This document shows, in pieces, positions 43,119 through 53,200 of a stretch of 64,000 bases of DNA. A program made the translations under genes and the position numbers. The notes below the pieces were generated by a model, which saw nothing but the letters and a program-made list of their open reading frames with translations, was not told where the DNA came from and made no database searches. This DNA comes from Ignavibacteria bacterium (lineage in GTDB: Bacteria > Bacteroidota > Ignavibacteria > Kapaibacteriales > UBA4661). Numbering within the stretch: position 1 is the first letter of the stretch; each line of letters begins with the position of its first letter. The stretch is from positions 26,509-90,508 of the forward strand of contig JAAFIV010000019.1 in the NCBI GenBank assembly GCA_013298775.1. The letters run 5' to 3'.

Positions 43119-43174
43119 TTGCAAATGTAGAGCCATTACTCTACTTTTGCAAGTAGTACGTTAAAACTGTACTA
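43119..43174. promoter_or_regulatory. Palindromic operator region between doxX-like and hxlR-like genes
   Basis: Three dyads overlap in 56 bp. TTGCAAATGTAGAG (43119-43132) is inverse to CTCTACTTTTGCAA (43139-43152) with one mismatch. CTACTTTTGCAAGTAG (43141-43156) is a perfect 6-4-6 palindrome. TAGTAC (43154) and GTACTA (43169) are inverse with a 9-nt spacer. TACT/AGTA half-sites resemble those reported for the HxlR/DUF24 repressor YodB. Self-regulation by the adjacent HxlR protein is likely. Confidence 0.7.
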
Positions 43175-43215
43175 ATACTGTAAACCATAGCAACATTGAA
43201 AATACAGGTGTTACC

Positions 43216-43554
43216 ATGAAAAATAAATCCAAAGAAATCTGTCCCGTGCGGCATTCTTTAGATATTTTAGGCGGGAAATGGAAGCTACCCATTCTGTACG
43301 CATTGCGCAAAGGCACGCCCAAGCGTTTTAAGGAATTAGAGCGCGAAATAGAAGGAATTACCCCAACAATGCTTACAACGCAGCTACGGGACTTGGAAAA
43401 GCAAAACATTATCAAACGCGAGGCGTTCGCAACAATACCGCCGACGGTTGAATACACACTGACGGAACAAGGAAAAACCATACAGCCCTTGATTTACGAA
43501 ATAAAAAAGTGGGGACTGTATCATTTACGCGAAATACAAAAAAGCTCCGTGTAA
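43216..43554 (+). CDS. HxlR/DUF24-family transcriptional regulator
   Basis: This 112-residue winged-helix protein matches the HxlR family: an N-terminal Cys in CPVRHSLDILGGKWKLPILYAL, then RFKELEREIEGITPTMLTTQLRDLEKQNIIKRE for the recognition helix and wing, and VEYTLTEQGKTIQPLIYEIKKWG. The conserved N-terminal cysteine (C9) is the redox sensor in relatives such as YodB and HypR. It is divergent from the DoxX-like gene and probably represses both through the palindromes in between. Confidence 0.92.
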   Translation: MKNKSKEICPVRHSLDILGGKWKLPILYALRKGTPKRFKELEREIEGITPTMLTTQLRDLEKQNIIKREAFATIPPTVEYTLTEQGKTIQPLIYEIKKWGLYHLREIQKSSV

Positions 43555-43581
43555 AAAAGGAGTGCGTTGGCAAATGTACAA

Positions 43582-43637
43582 AAAAATGGAGACTACCTTC
43601 CAAAGCGCATCCACGCTAGAAAGTAGTCTCCATTTTT
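43582..43637. terminator. Bidirectional terminator, family F copy 1
   Basis: AAAAATGGAGACTAC (43582-43596) and GTAGTCTCCATTTTT (43623-43637) form a perfect 15-bp stem. A- and T-tracts at its two ends serve both strands. It lies between the convergent hxlR-like and gyrA genes. A near-copy lies at 47090. Confidence 0.85.
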
Positions 43638-43673
43638 AGTTTTTATTGCTTTGTATCGCGTTCAGAACAGTGA

Positions 43674-46247
43674 TTATTCCTCGTCTGCCGCTCTCTCACT
43701 ATGCCCGTTGGTAGTGTGTCCGTCGAGGCTGGTGATTTCTGCATCCAAAGCCGCATCAATGCTTGCTCCGTCGCCACCTTCCACAACGCCCTCTGCGCCG
43801 CCTTCCGCTCCTTCGATTTCATCTTCTTCGTGCGTAACAATTGCCACATCAGCGATGGTGTCTTCGTCGTCGAGCTTGATAAGGCGCACACCTTGTGTGT
43901 TTCTGCCAATCACGCGAATATCCTTTGCTGATTGGCGAATAACCACGCCTTGGCTCGTCATTACCACCACGTCGTGCGTGTCGTTTACTTCCAAGATTGC
44001 CGCTACGTCGCCGGTTTTATCGGTCAAGTTCATCGAAATAACGCCCTTCGCGCCACGACTGGTGCGGCGGAAATCCTCGAAGCGGCTGCGCTTGCCGTAG
44101 CCTTTTGTGCCAACAATAATCACGCTTGTATCGGAGTGGCGAATTGCTTCCATCGAAACAACCTCATCGCCTGCGTTCAGGTTGATGCCGCGAACGCCCG
44201 TAGCGGCGCGTCCCATCGGGCGAACATCGCTTTCAATAAAGCGACACGCCATCCCTTTGCGCGTTGCGATGATAATTTCGCAGTTACCGTCGGTGAGGCG
44301 CGTGGAAACAAGGCGGTCGTCGTCGTTCAAACCAAGAGCAATGATGCCGTTTGTGCGGACATTTTCAAATTCATCCAACGGCGTTTTTTTACACGTGCCA
44401 TGTTTCGTGGTCATCATAATAAACTGCTTGTCGTTGAATTCGCGCACGGGCAGGTAACTCGTTACGTTTTCGTCGGGTTGCATTTCAATCACATTCGCAA
44501 TCGAACGCCCGCGCGATGAGCGACTGCCTTCGGGCAAATCGTACACCTTCACGCGGTAGCACCGCCCTTTGTCGGTGAACATCATCAAGTAATGGTGCGT
44601 TGCGGCTTGGAAGACGGTTTCCACGAAATCGTCTTCGCGTGTGTTCGAGCCGCTTGAGCCGCGTCCGCCGCGTCCTTGACGGCGATAACCCGCGACGGCG
44701 GTACGCTTGATGTAGCCTTGATGTGTGATAGTTACAATCACTTCTTCGTTGGCAATCATGTCTTCAATCGTGAATTCACGCGCATCGTGGACGATTTCCG
44801 TGCGACGAGCATCACCGTATTTGTCGCGGAGTGCCTTCAGTTCTTTGGAAATCTCCTGCATCTGAAGCTGTTTGCTATCCAAGATATTTTTGAGGCGTTC
44901 AATCGTCTGAATGACTTCGCGGTATTCATCTTCGATTTTCTGCCGTTCCAAGCCCGTCAAGCGTTGCAGACGCATATCCAAAATTGCTTTTGCTTGCAAT
45001 TCCGACAGCTTGAACTTGGCTTGCAGTGAGGCGTTTGCCGTTGCAGCATCTCGTTCACCACGAATGGTTTTGATAATTTCTTCAATGTTGTCAAGCGCGA
45101 TGCGGAAGCCTTCCAAGATGTGCGCCCGCTTCTCTGCTGCGTCCAAGTCGAATTGCGTACGGCGCACAATGATTTCATTGCGGAACTCCAAGAAATATTC
45201 CAGCATTTCTTTCAAGTTCAAGATGCGCGGACGACCCTTCACGAGCGAGAGCATAATCACGCCGAAGGTAGATTGCATCTGGGTTTGCTTGAAGAGATTA
45301 TTCAGTACCACCGAAGAATTTGCATCGCGCTTGAGGTCAATCACCACGCGCACACCATCGCGGTCGGATTCATCGCGCACATCGGCAATATCTTCGAGCT
45401 TTTTCTCGCGCACGAGTTCGGCAATTTTTTCAATCAAACTTGCTTTGTTCAACTGATACGGAAGTTCCGTAACGACAATACTTTCACGCCCATTTTTCTG
45501 CTTTTCAAAGAATGCTTTTGAGCGAATAATCACGCGCCCGCGCCCCGTCATGTACGCATCGTGAACGCCCTGATAGCCATAAATGATGCCGCCTGTGGGG
45601 AAATCTGGCGCGGTGATGTGCTGCATGAGTTCTGGCACGGTCATATCTGGCTTTTTGATAAGCGCAAGCAAGCCGTTGGTGATTTCGGTCAAATTATGCG
45701 GCGGAATATTCGTCGCCATACCAACTGCGATACCGCCTGCACCGTTCACAAGCAAGAGCGGAACACCAGTCGGCATAACGCTTGGTTCTTGCAAGGAGTC
45801 GTCGAAATTGGAGCGGAAATCAACGGTATTTTTGTCCAAATCGCGCAACACTTCGCCCGAAATACTTGCCAAACGCGCTTCGGTGTAACGCATCGCGGCG
45901 GGCGCGTCGCCGTCCATTGAGCCGAAGTTACCTTGTCCGTCCACGAGCGGATAGCGCATAGACCAGCCTTGTGCAAGGCGCACCATTGCGTCATAGACCG
46001 ATGAGTCGCCGTGTGGGTGGTATTTACCAAGCACCTCGCCGACGATACGCGCAGACTTTTTGTACGGGCGATTGGATGCCAAGCCTAAATCCGTCATACC
46101 ATACAAAATGCGCCGATGCACAGGTTTTAAGCCGTCGCGCACATCTGGCAAGGCACGCGCAACGATAACCGACATGGAATAATCAAGGTACGAATTGCGC
46201 ATTTCGTCTTCCATCGTAACCGGAAGAATGCGTTCAGTTGTTGCCAT
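43674..46247 (-). CDS. gyrA: DNA gyrase subunit A
   Basis: GyrA is the DNA-cutting subunit of gyrase. The protein has 857 residues from ATG 46247 ([21 protein letters not shown]). It has the quinolone region [14 protein letters not shown] (Ser82 and Asp86, equivalent to E. coli 83 and 87, wild-type-like) and the active tyrosine in MRYTEARLA (Y121). The C-terminal beta-pinwheel carries the GyrA box QGRGGRG, which separates it from ParC. The C-terminus is an acidic Glu/Gly tail. A frame extension to GTG 46253 adds two residues only. gyrB is not in the window. Confidence 0.97.
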   Translation of the reverse strand: MATTERILPVTMEDEMRNSYLDYSMSVIVARALPDVRDGLKPVHRRILYGMTDLGLASNRPYKKSARIVGEVLGKYHPHGDSSVYDAMVRLAQGWSMRYPLVDGQGNFGSMDGDAPAAMRYTEARLASISGEVLRDLDKNTVDFRSNFDDSLQEPSVMPTGVPLLLVNGAGGIAVGMATNIPPHNLTEITNGLLALIKKPDMTVPELMQHITAPDFPTGGIIYGYQGVHDAYMTGRGRVIIRSKAFFEKQKNGRESIVVTELPYQLNKASLIEKIAELVREKKLEDIADVRDESDRDGVRVVIDLKRDANSSVVLNNLFKQTQMQSTFGVIMLSLVKGRPRILNLKEMLEYFLEFRNEIIVRRTQFDLDAAEKRAHILEGFRIALDNIEEIIKTIRGERDAATANASLQAKFKLSELQAKAILDMRLQRLTGLERQKIEDEYREVIQTIERLKNILDSKQLQMQEISKELKALRDKYGDARRTEIVHDAREFTIEDMIANEEVIVTITHQGYIKRTAVAGYRRQGRGGRGSSGSNTREDDFVETVFQAATHHYLMMFTDKGRCYRVKVYDLPEGSRSSRGRSIANVIEMQPDENVTSYLPVREFNDKQFIMMTTKHGTCKKTPLDEFENVRTNGIIALGLNDDDRLVSTRLTDGNCEIIIATRKGMACRFIESDVRPMGRAATGVRGINLNAGDEVVSMEAIRHSDTSVIIVGTKGYGKRSRFEDFRRTSRGAKGVISMNLTDKTGDVAAILEVNDTHDVVVMTSQGVVIRQSAKDIRVIGRNTQGVRLIKLDDEDTIADVAIVTHEEDEIEGAEGGAEGVVEGGDGASIDAALDAEITSLDGHTTNGHSERAADEE

Positions 46248-46525
46248 AATCACACGCTGTTGATTGAGAGGGGGAAGAATGTTAATTCAAGGTTTTACGC
46301 CGTTTGTTCACAATTTTTGCATCATTTTGAACACGACAAAAGAATGAACAATATACGGAATTTCTGTGATATTTTCTAGGATATTGCACTAGGATTTCTC
46401 GGAGAATTGCCTCTCTAACGTTGGACAAAAACAAATGGTAAAAGTCAGGTTCGTACCGTTGCTGGACATCGCTGAAGAGGATGCTGAAAAGATGCTGAAG
46501 AGATTTTGTTGTGTTCTATACCTCT

Positions 46526-46682
46526 GTACACAACAAAACTTTTTTCATAGTGGCGTGAGACTTCTTGTCTGTGAGTGTTGGTGAGGGGTTCAAGCAACGA
46601 ACACAGATAAGCTGAGGGAATCCCTCAGGTTTGTGCCACTGAAGCCTGATTTAATGAGCTTTTCAGAGGTTTTGTCGTGTAC
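46526..46682. repeat. Family B palindromic repeat, copy 6, full length with outer arms
   Basis: The outer arm GTACACAACAAAAC is mirrored by GTTTTGTCGTGTAC (one mismatch), 157 bp apart. Inside are ATAGTGGC, TTCTTGTCTGTGAGTGTTGG, GAACACAGATAAG and GTGCCACTGAAGCCTGAT. An extra short dyad, CTGAGGGAATCCCTCAG, has been added near the right core arm. It is about 280 nt upstream of gyrA. Confidence 0.88.
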
Positions 46683-46704
46683 AAAGGTGTATGGGTTCAA
46701 GGGA

Positions 46705-47008
46705 TTATCCCCACACCGCCGCGATGACCGCTTCTAACGAAACAGCCTTGACGTGGGTTTGGGCTATTATCTGTTCCAGAGCCTTGATGCGGTCGGCTTC
46801 GTGAGGCATTTCTATCCGTACAACAGTGGCGAAAAGACTATGTTTTCTCATCTTCTTGAGCCATTTATCAATAGTCATGGAGCCGCAAAGTATTGTACCG
46901 TTTCCGGGCTTCTGCAACACTTATTTCGCCATGCTCTATTTCCGAAACGACGCGCTGCTTGAATGCCGCGCTATAGCGTTTGACTATCCGTCGTTCTTTC
47001 GCTGTCAT
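46705..47008 (-). pseudogene. IS3-family transposase OrfA remnant (frameshifted, truncated)
   Basis: Reading the minus strand from ATG 47008 (with GGGGGAAGTGAT as ribosome-binding site) gives MTAKERRIVKRYSAAFKQRV then VSEIEHGEISVAEARKRYN. This is the helix-turn-helix start of IS3-type OrfA proteins; the frame then hits TGA at 46868-46870. Shifting by one base near 46890 restores GSMTIDKWLKKMRKHSLF and RIEMPHEADRIKALEQIIAQ, the following OrfA segment, which ends early at 46705. The frameshift, the short C-terminus and the absence of orfB show a dead copy. Confidence 0.8.
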
Positions 47009-47089
47009 ATCACTTCCCCCTGAGTAAAGTTAAATAGGTTTTTGTCAACTTTTTTCAGGATGAGACAGAAATAACGCGATACAAACAAT

Positions 47090-47139
47090 AATGGAGACTA
47101 CTTTCCAGCGCAGGTGCGCTTTTGAAGGTAGTCTCCATT
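47090..47139. terminator. Terminator-like palindrome, family F copy 2
   Basis: AATGGAGACTAC (47090-47101) and GTAGTCTCCATT (47128-47139) form a perfect 12-bp stem, extended by CTTTC/GAAGG-type pairing, with a run of eight T after it on the plus strand. It lies downstream of the acyl-CoA dehydrogenase (minus) and upstream of the IS3 relic. It nearly duplicates 43582-43637. Confidence 0.8.
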
Positions 47140-47226
47140 TTTTTTCTAGTAATACAATCGAATAATACAACTTAAATTCAAGCAATCAAAAAAGGCTGAC
47201 AAACGTAAAGCCAGATTCTATTGCAA

Positions 47227-49008
47227 TTACATCGTCACTGGATAGCCCGTTGCTTCCAAAACGCTTTGTGCAATAGAGCGGCGCAAGCCAATCGTATTCA
47301 CGGTTGCGTGGCGGGTGAAGCGTTTGAGTGCGCCCATATAGACCGCAATTTCTTGCTCGTCTTCGGTCAGGCGGCACACCGCTTGGCGACCTGCAACAGC
47401 AGCTTCTTCTACGGCATTGTGCGTGTAGAGTTTGGTCATTTGCTCCATAATTGCGGTATCTACGCCGCGCTCTTTGAGTTTGCGAACACGCAAAATCGCT
47501 GATTCCGACGCATACAAACCAATGATAATATCAGCGATACGTGCCATTGTTTCTTGCTCTGTATCCACTTTTGCACCAAATTTCATTGCTGCCGTGCCAG
47601 CAAGCATGAGAACAAGGTTTTTGAGGTTTTTCACTGCGCGAAGCTCTTCGCCAAGCAAACCGCCGTCGTTCTGCTCTTCGAGGCTTGGGTCCATCACTTT
47701 TTTCTGAACGCCTTGCGCTGCTTGCATAAGCGGCAATTCACCTTTCATTGCGCGTTTCAAGAGCATTCCTGGAATGAGCATACGATTGATTTCGTTTGTA
47801 CCTTCGTAGAGGCGCATAATGCGGGCATCGCGGTAGGCGCGTTCAATTGCGTATTCTGCCGAGAAACCGTAGCCGCCGTGAATCTGCACGCCTTCGTCCA
47901 CAACATAGCTCAAAACCTCGCTACCCAAAACTTTGATAATTGAGCATTCAACCGCATATTCTTCGATACATTTCAGTTTGAATGCGCCGTCTTTGCTATC
48001 GCTGATAGCTTCGTCAATCAAGCCAGCCGTGCGGTAAATCACCGATTCGCACGCGAAAATACGAGCAGCCATTTCACCCAATTTTTCCTGCATCATGCCG
48101 AAATTGGAAATCGCCTGACCGAATTGCTTGCGTTCTTGCGAATATTTTGTGGCAATCGCGAGCGCATTTTTCGCACCACCCAAGCCGCCCGCACCAAGTT
48201 TGAAGCGACCTGTGTTCAAGATATTGAACGCAATTTTTGCACCCTGACCAACGTCGCCCAAAAGGTTTTCTGCGGGAACTTTTACTTTATCCAAAATGAG
48301 CATCCGTGTTGAGGAGGATTTAATACCCATTTTCTTTTCTTCTGCGCCCGTCGAAACGCCAGCCATGCCGCGCTCTACAAGGAATGCAGAGAATTTTTCT
48401 TTTTGACCATCTACGCGAGCGAACACGGTGAAAAGGTCAGCAAATCCAGCATTGGTAATCCACATTTTTGTTCCGTCGAGCGTATAGTACGTGCCGTCGT
48501 CGGAGAGAACTGCTTTGCACTGACCGCCGAGCGCGTCCGAACCTGCATTCGGCTCTGTGAGCGCGTATGCAGCGATAATTTCTGCGGTGTTCAGTTTCGG
48601 CAAGTATTTTTCTTTTTGTGCTGCATTGCCAAAATACACGGTCGGAAGCGAGCCGATGCTTTGGTGTGCGCCGTAGGTGGTGCTGAAACCGCCCAGCACT
48701 GCCATTCCTTCAGCCACAAGCATTGCTGCGGTTTTTGGAAGGTCGGTGCCGCCGTATTCTTCGGGGATTTCAATACCCAAAAGCCCGATGTCGCCGAGCT
48801 TGCGCAGCAAATCTTCGTTCAGCGTACCTTCTAATTTTTCTAACTTTTCGATATTCGGCACGATTTCATTTTCGCAAAAATCTTTCGTGGTTTGGGCAAT
48901 CATCTTCAGCTCATCGCTGAAGTCTTCGGGCGAGAAAATGGTGTCTGGTGCAACGTCTTCCATGAGAAACGCGCCACCTTTTTGCAATTTTGCTGCGGTT
49001 GCTGTCAT
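47227..49008 (-). CDS. Acyl-CoA dehydrogenase (VLCAD/ACAD9-like)
   Basis: This FAD enzyme catalyses the first step of beta-oxidation. At 593 residues it is about 200 longer than short-chain forms, with the extra C-terminal helical domain seen in very-long-chain enzymes. YALTEPNAGSDA and MWITNAGFADLFTVFARV line the flavin site. ERKQFGQAISNFG and IHGGYGFSAEYAIERAYRDARIMRLYEGTNEINR follow, with the likely catalytic Glu at 402 (YEGTNEI). No other beta-oxidation gene is adjacent, and no electron-transfer flavoprotein gene is in the window. Confidence 0.93.
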   Translation of the reverse strand: MTATAAKLQKGGAFLMEDVAPDTIFSPEDFSDELKMIAQTTKDFCENEIVPNIEKLEKLEGTLNEDLLRKLGDIGLLGIEIPEEYGGTDLPKTAAMLVAEGMAVLGGFSTTYGAHQSIGSLPTVYFGNAAQKEKYLPKLNTAEIIAAYALTEPNAGSDALGGQCKAVLSDDGTYYTLDGTKMWITNAGFADLFTVFARVDGQKEKFSAFLVERGMAGVSTGAEEKKMGIKSSSTRMLILDKVKVPAENLLGDVGQGAKIAFNILNTGRFKLGAGGLGGAKNALAIATKYSQERKQFGQAISNFGMMQEKLGEMAARIFACESVIYRTAGLIDEAISDSKDGAFKLKCIEEYAVECSIIKVLGSEVLSYVVDEGVQIHGGYGFSAEYAIERAYRDARIMRLYEGTNEINRMLIPGMLLKRAMKGELPLMQAAQGVQKKVMDPSLEEQNDGGLLGEELRAVKNLKNLVLMLAGTAAMKFGAKVDTEQETMARIADIIIGLYASESAILRVRKLKERGVDTAIMEQMTKLYTHNAVEEAAVAGRQAVCRLTEDEQEIAVYMGALKRFTRHATVNTIGLRRSIAQSVLEATGYPVTM

Positions 49009-49269
49009 AACAGGCTTCCTAAAAAATTGGGTATAACAAAATAAGGGTTAAATATCGTTCACTATCAAGGAATGAAAACACGCCGTAAAGAGTTGTTCGG
49101 TAGAGAGATACAGAGGTGGTGAACTTCTGAACACGGTCGAATGCAAAACTACAAAAAAAAGTTGATGTATCAACTACATTTGTAAAAAAAATGAAAAAAA
49201 GTAGAACTTCCGCAAAACAACAGTTTTGAAGAGCAGACAAGAGTGTTTGCTCCAATGTCATCAATGTAA

Positions 49270-49372
49270 GCCCTCACCCCGCTCTGCGAGCGACCCTCTC
49301 CCAAAGGTAGAGGGTTTAGAGATGGCTCTATGTCTTGCCCTTCTCCTCCTGGGAGAAGGGTTGGGATGAGGG
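49270..49372. repeat. Family D repeat, copy 2, intact
   Basis: This 103-bp palindromic repeat runs CCCTCACCCCGCTC, GACCCTCTCCCAAAGG, GAGGGTTTAGAGATGGCTCT, TGCCCTTCTCCTCCTGGGAG, AAGGGTTGGGATGAGGG. It lies in the 491-bp gap upstream of the acyl-CoA dehydrogenase gene and serves as reference for the split copy at 8703-9031. Confidence 0.85.
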
Positions 49373-49438
49373 AAAAATCCTTACGTTGATGACATTGGTT
49401 TCTGCTCTACTAAAGCCCCATGAAGACTGGGTCTTATG

Positions 49439-49468
49439 GTAACGCAGAGACTCTTGTCTGCGCCACGT
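49439..49468. repeat. Half-size family B-like palindrome
   Basis: GTAACGCAGAGACTCTTGTC followed by TGCGCCACG is a short dyad resembling one arm of the family B repeats (CGCAGACACTCTTGTCTGCG at 50210). It lies 32 nt beyond the hisH stop. Confidence 0.6.
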
Positions 49469-49499
49469 GAGAAAATCTCTTCAGATTTCATCCTTCTTT

Positions 49500-50123
49500 T
49501 CACGGTTTCCATGCCAAAAAATTCTCCAGCACACGCAAGCCATAATCTTGGCTCTTTTCAGGATGAAACTGCGTGGCAACGATATTTCCTTTGCGCACGG
49601 ACGACGTAACCTTGATGCTGTATTCGCAATACGCCGCAATGTCGTCCGCGTTGTCGCAGTGCAGATAGTAGGAATGAACGTAGTAAAAATCAGGGTTGGC
49701 GGGCAGCCCAGAGGCAAGCGGCTCTCCAGCGCGGAAGTGCGTACTGTTCCAGCCAATTTGCGGCACACGAATACGCGGGTCGTCGGGCTGAATGCGTACC
49801 ACATCTGCCTCGAACCAGCCTAAACCCTCGTATTCACCGCCCTCGAAGCTGCGCCGCGCCATCATCTGCATTCCAACGCAAATGCCCATTGTTGGTCTGC
49901 GCTCTTCAAGGGTTAATTTGTTCAACATTGGGATAAAACCTTGATTCTTCAAACCATTGATGCAGTCCCGATACGCACCCACGCCCGGAAGCACGATGCG
50001 CTCTGCGTCCGCAAGTTCTTCGGGATTGCGGCAAATGTGCAGGTCTGCACCCGCCATTTCAAGCGCGTTGCAAATAGAAAGAAGATTGTTTACGCCAGTA
50101 TCGACAAGATGAACGGTAGTCAT
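49500..50123 (-). CDS. hisH: Imidazole glycerol phosphate synthase subunit HisH
   Basis: HisH is the glutamine amidotransferase that feeds ammonia to HisF in histidine synthesis. The 207-residue protein has the class I triad: C82 in GICVGMQMM, H187 and E189 in FHPEK. VLPGVGAY forms the oxyanion strand, and PQIGWN and YYVHSYYL complete the HisH pattern. No hisF or other his gene is in the window, so it is an orphan. Orphan HisH/HisF-like pairs also occur in surface-sugar loci, but no such partner is visible here. B-like palindromes lie on both sides. Confidence 0.92.
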   Translation of the reverse strand: MTTVHLVDTGVNNLLSICNALEMAGADLHICRNPEELADAERIVLPGVGAYRDCINGLKNQGFIPMLNKLTLEERRPTMGICVGMQMMARRSFEGGEYEGLGWFEADVVRIQPDDPRIRVPQIGWNSTHFRAGEPLASGLPANPDFYYVHSYYLHCDNADDIAAYCEYSIKVTSSVRKGNIVATQFHPEKSQDYGLRVLENFLAWKP

Positions 50124-50160
50124 TTATGAAAGGATGAAGGTGGAAATGAAGGTTTGCAGA

Positions 50161-50249
50161 ATGGCACAGACAAGAGTGTCTGTGCTACCGAAGCCAGTAT
50201 CTATCAGTAGCGCAGACACTCTTGTCTGCGCATAAATGTCTGTGCCACA
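50161..50249. repeat. Family B-like rearranged palindrome
   Basis: ATGGCACAGACAAGAGTGTC, then TAGCGCAGACACTCTTGTCT, then ATGTCTGTGCCAC. The B arms appear here in altered order with changed loop sequences. It lies between the start of hisH and the stop of the large kinase (both minus). Confidence 0.7.
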
Positions 50250-50264
50250 AGACGCAAAGCAACA

Positions 50265-53200
50265 TTACGAAACATCCGAAAGTTGCTGTGCAATATCCGC
50301 AAATTTATCCAAATGCGCGGGGATTTTTTCCATATCAAAGCTCTGCACATAGCGTTCTAACGCGCTTCCATACTCGCTCAGAAGCCCAATGCCGTATTCC
50401 GTGCCAAGCTGCTGCACCCGTGCGGCGAACTGTTTTGCTTGCTTATTGTTGAAGGTGCGACGCAGTGTTGATGCTTGTTCCACGCATTCCTGGCGCACAA
50501 TTTTGATAAGCTCTGGCAACCGCGCTTTTTCTGCTGCGCCGAGATTTTCAAGCGAAAGCGTTGGCGATGCGAGTGCGCCAGAAGCAGCGTCATTGCTTGC
50601 ATCTGAGCTTTTTTCGACCGTGTGCGGGAGAAATTTCATTAGTTCGCTGACGAGTTCTTGCTTGGTGATGGGCTTGCGCAAATAGCCATCGCAGAGCATT
50701 TCAATTGTTGGTAAATCTTCTTTCATTGCCGAAGCAGTGAGCGCGAGCGTAGGAATGGCGCGGGTTCGGTCGTTGCTTTTGAGGAGGCGCGTGGCTTCGT
50801 AGCCGTCCATTTCGGGCATGAGCAAATCCATCAAAATCAGGTTTGGTGCGTGTTCCAGCGCAGCTTCGACTGCTACTTTCCCGTTCACCGCTTCCACGAT
50901 GTTCACATTCGCATTCGCCAGCAAACCCGCAACAAGCTCGCGGTTCAACTGCACATCGTCCACAACAAGGATAGTTGGGTTGTGGAAGCGCACGTCGGCG
51001 GCATTGTCGGTTTCTGGGGCATGGTACAATTTTCCAAGCTCAATCGTTTCGACCGAATCAAAGCTCACCGTGAAGCGCGAACCGCGTCCTTGCTCGCTTG
51101 TGAGGCTGATGCGCCCTTGCATCATTTCCACCAAACGTTTTGTAATCGTCAGTCCCAAGCCTGTACCGCCGTATTTACGCGCACTCTGACCCTCTTGCTG
51201 GCGGAATGCTTCAAAGACGATTTGCTGCTGCACATCAGGAATGCCGATGCCAGAATCTTCCACTTCAAGCTGGAGCTTGATGCGATTCGGCTCAATGCCT
51301 CGTTCTGTCCGCATTCGGAGCGTAACTGCGCCTTTGTCGGTAAATTTTACGGCATTGCCAACAAGATTAAACAAAATTTGGCGCAAACGAATTTCATCCA
51401 GCATCATGCCAATCGGCGCGGAGACATCAGATTCTATGCGGAGTTGCAAGCCTTTTTCCTGCACTTTCGCGCTAAACATCGCGCCCACTTCGCGGACAAC
51501 CTGCGCTACGTCAATCGGCTCGTAAGTAATATCCATGCGCCCTGCTTCGATTTTCGATAAGTCCAGAATGTCGTTGATAAGCCGCATGAGCGTCTTTCCG
51601 CTTGAGGAAACGGCGTGGAGGTAACTCTTCTGGCGGTCGCCTTGCACCTGCTCTTGCAGAAGTTCGGTAAAGCCCAAAATGGAGTTCATCGGGGTACGAA
51701 TTTCATGCGACATATTGGCAAGAAACTCAGATTTTGCGCGGTTTGCAGTGTCGGCGGTTTCTTTCGCGCTGCGCAGCGATTCATTCACCGATTCCAGTTC
51801 TTCGGTGCGCTCGGCGACTTTTGCTTCCAGCGTTTCATTGAGATTTTGCAAGGTTTCTTCGGCAAGTTTTCGTGCGCTGCTGTCGGCGAAGGTCACAACG
51901 CAGCCATCCTGAAACCGCGCTACTTTGCGGCTCATCCAGAAGTTCATGCCGTCGCCGTCGTAGTAAATTTCGGCTTCTTCGGGTCTGCCACTTTCGCTCA
52001 CGCGCACGTAGCTGTGGAACAAGCCATTGTGCTTGTGCGCGGGGAATTCGCGCAGCAAAGATTTTTGTGCAAGCTCGTCGGCTGGACGGCGCATCATTGC
52101 TGCTCCTGCGGGATTCACGAAGAGAATTTCAAAGTCCGAAATCACGCCGTAGCGGTCGCGGATAGCTTTTACGAGCATCACGCCATCCAGCGAATTGTCC
52201 ATCACACCGCGTACTAGCTCGTCTGCCTCACGCTGTTTGCGCTCTGCCTGTTTGCGCTCGCCGATGTCCAAAATTAAACCATTGAAAATAATTGTGCCTT
52301 TGGAAGGCTCTTGTTTACTGGTGTTTGGGGTAATTGCAGTTGCGCTTTTTGAGCCAAGTGATTTCGCAATCGTCGGTTTTGCGACACCTTCCCACCAGCG
52401 CGTTTCGCCGCTCGGCAAAATGTAGCGACCCTCGAAATGAAGCGGCTTGAGCGTCCGTTTTGCCTCGTCAATGCTTTGCGCCCAGCGCGTTTCGTCGTCG
52501 GGGTGAATCCGCAACAGTTGTGGATTGCTTTGCCACTCTTCGGCAGAAACGCCGAAAATATCCCGCACGCGGGGGCTGATGTACTGGAATTGCTGCGTTC
52601 CGTCGGCTTGTACGGCGAGTTGGTAAATCACGCCCGGCACGTTATCTGCCATGTCGCGGAAGCGGCGGTCTGCCTCGCGTTCACGCTCTTCGGCTTTTTT
52701 GCGCTCGGTGATGTTTTGCGTGAGAAGAAGTCCTGCGAAAATATTGCCGGCTGCATTCCGCACTGGTGCTGCTGTTGCAATAAATTCACTGCCCGCTTGC
52801 TGAATTTCCGCGCTTGCTGCCTTGCCCAAAAGTGCAGTGCGGAAGAGCGTTTCGTACTCGGCGGCGACATCTTGCGGAAATGCGTCGTACAAGGTCAGAT
52901 TTTTCACGTCCTCACGCTGCAAACCCATGGCGGCAAGCCCTTGTCCGCCCGCAATGAGAAATTCAAAATCTTCATTGAAAAGGAACACCGCGCCTTGCGG
53001 ATAATTGGAAATGATGGTGCGGTAGAGTTCTTCGTTACGCTGGGTTTCGGCTTCCGCTTTTTTGCGGCGCGTGATATTTTGCGACATCATAATGAGCCGA
53101 GTAACTGCGCCGTTTTCATCGGATATTGGCACAAGATACACCTCGTACATTTGCCCGCGAAAATCGAGTTCTGCCGTAACGTTGCTGCCCGCAAACGCCT

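Noticed and set aside
43674..46247. ParC rather than GyrA
   Set aside because: The C-terminal domain contains the GyrA box QGRGGRG, which ParC lacks.
46526..46682. tRNA or small structured RNA gene
   Set aside because: The pairing is a long simple palindrome recurring throughout the window; no cloverleaf or anticodon arm can be drawn.
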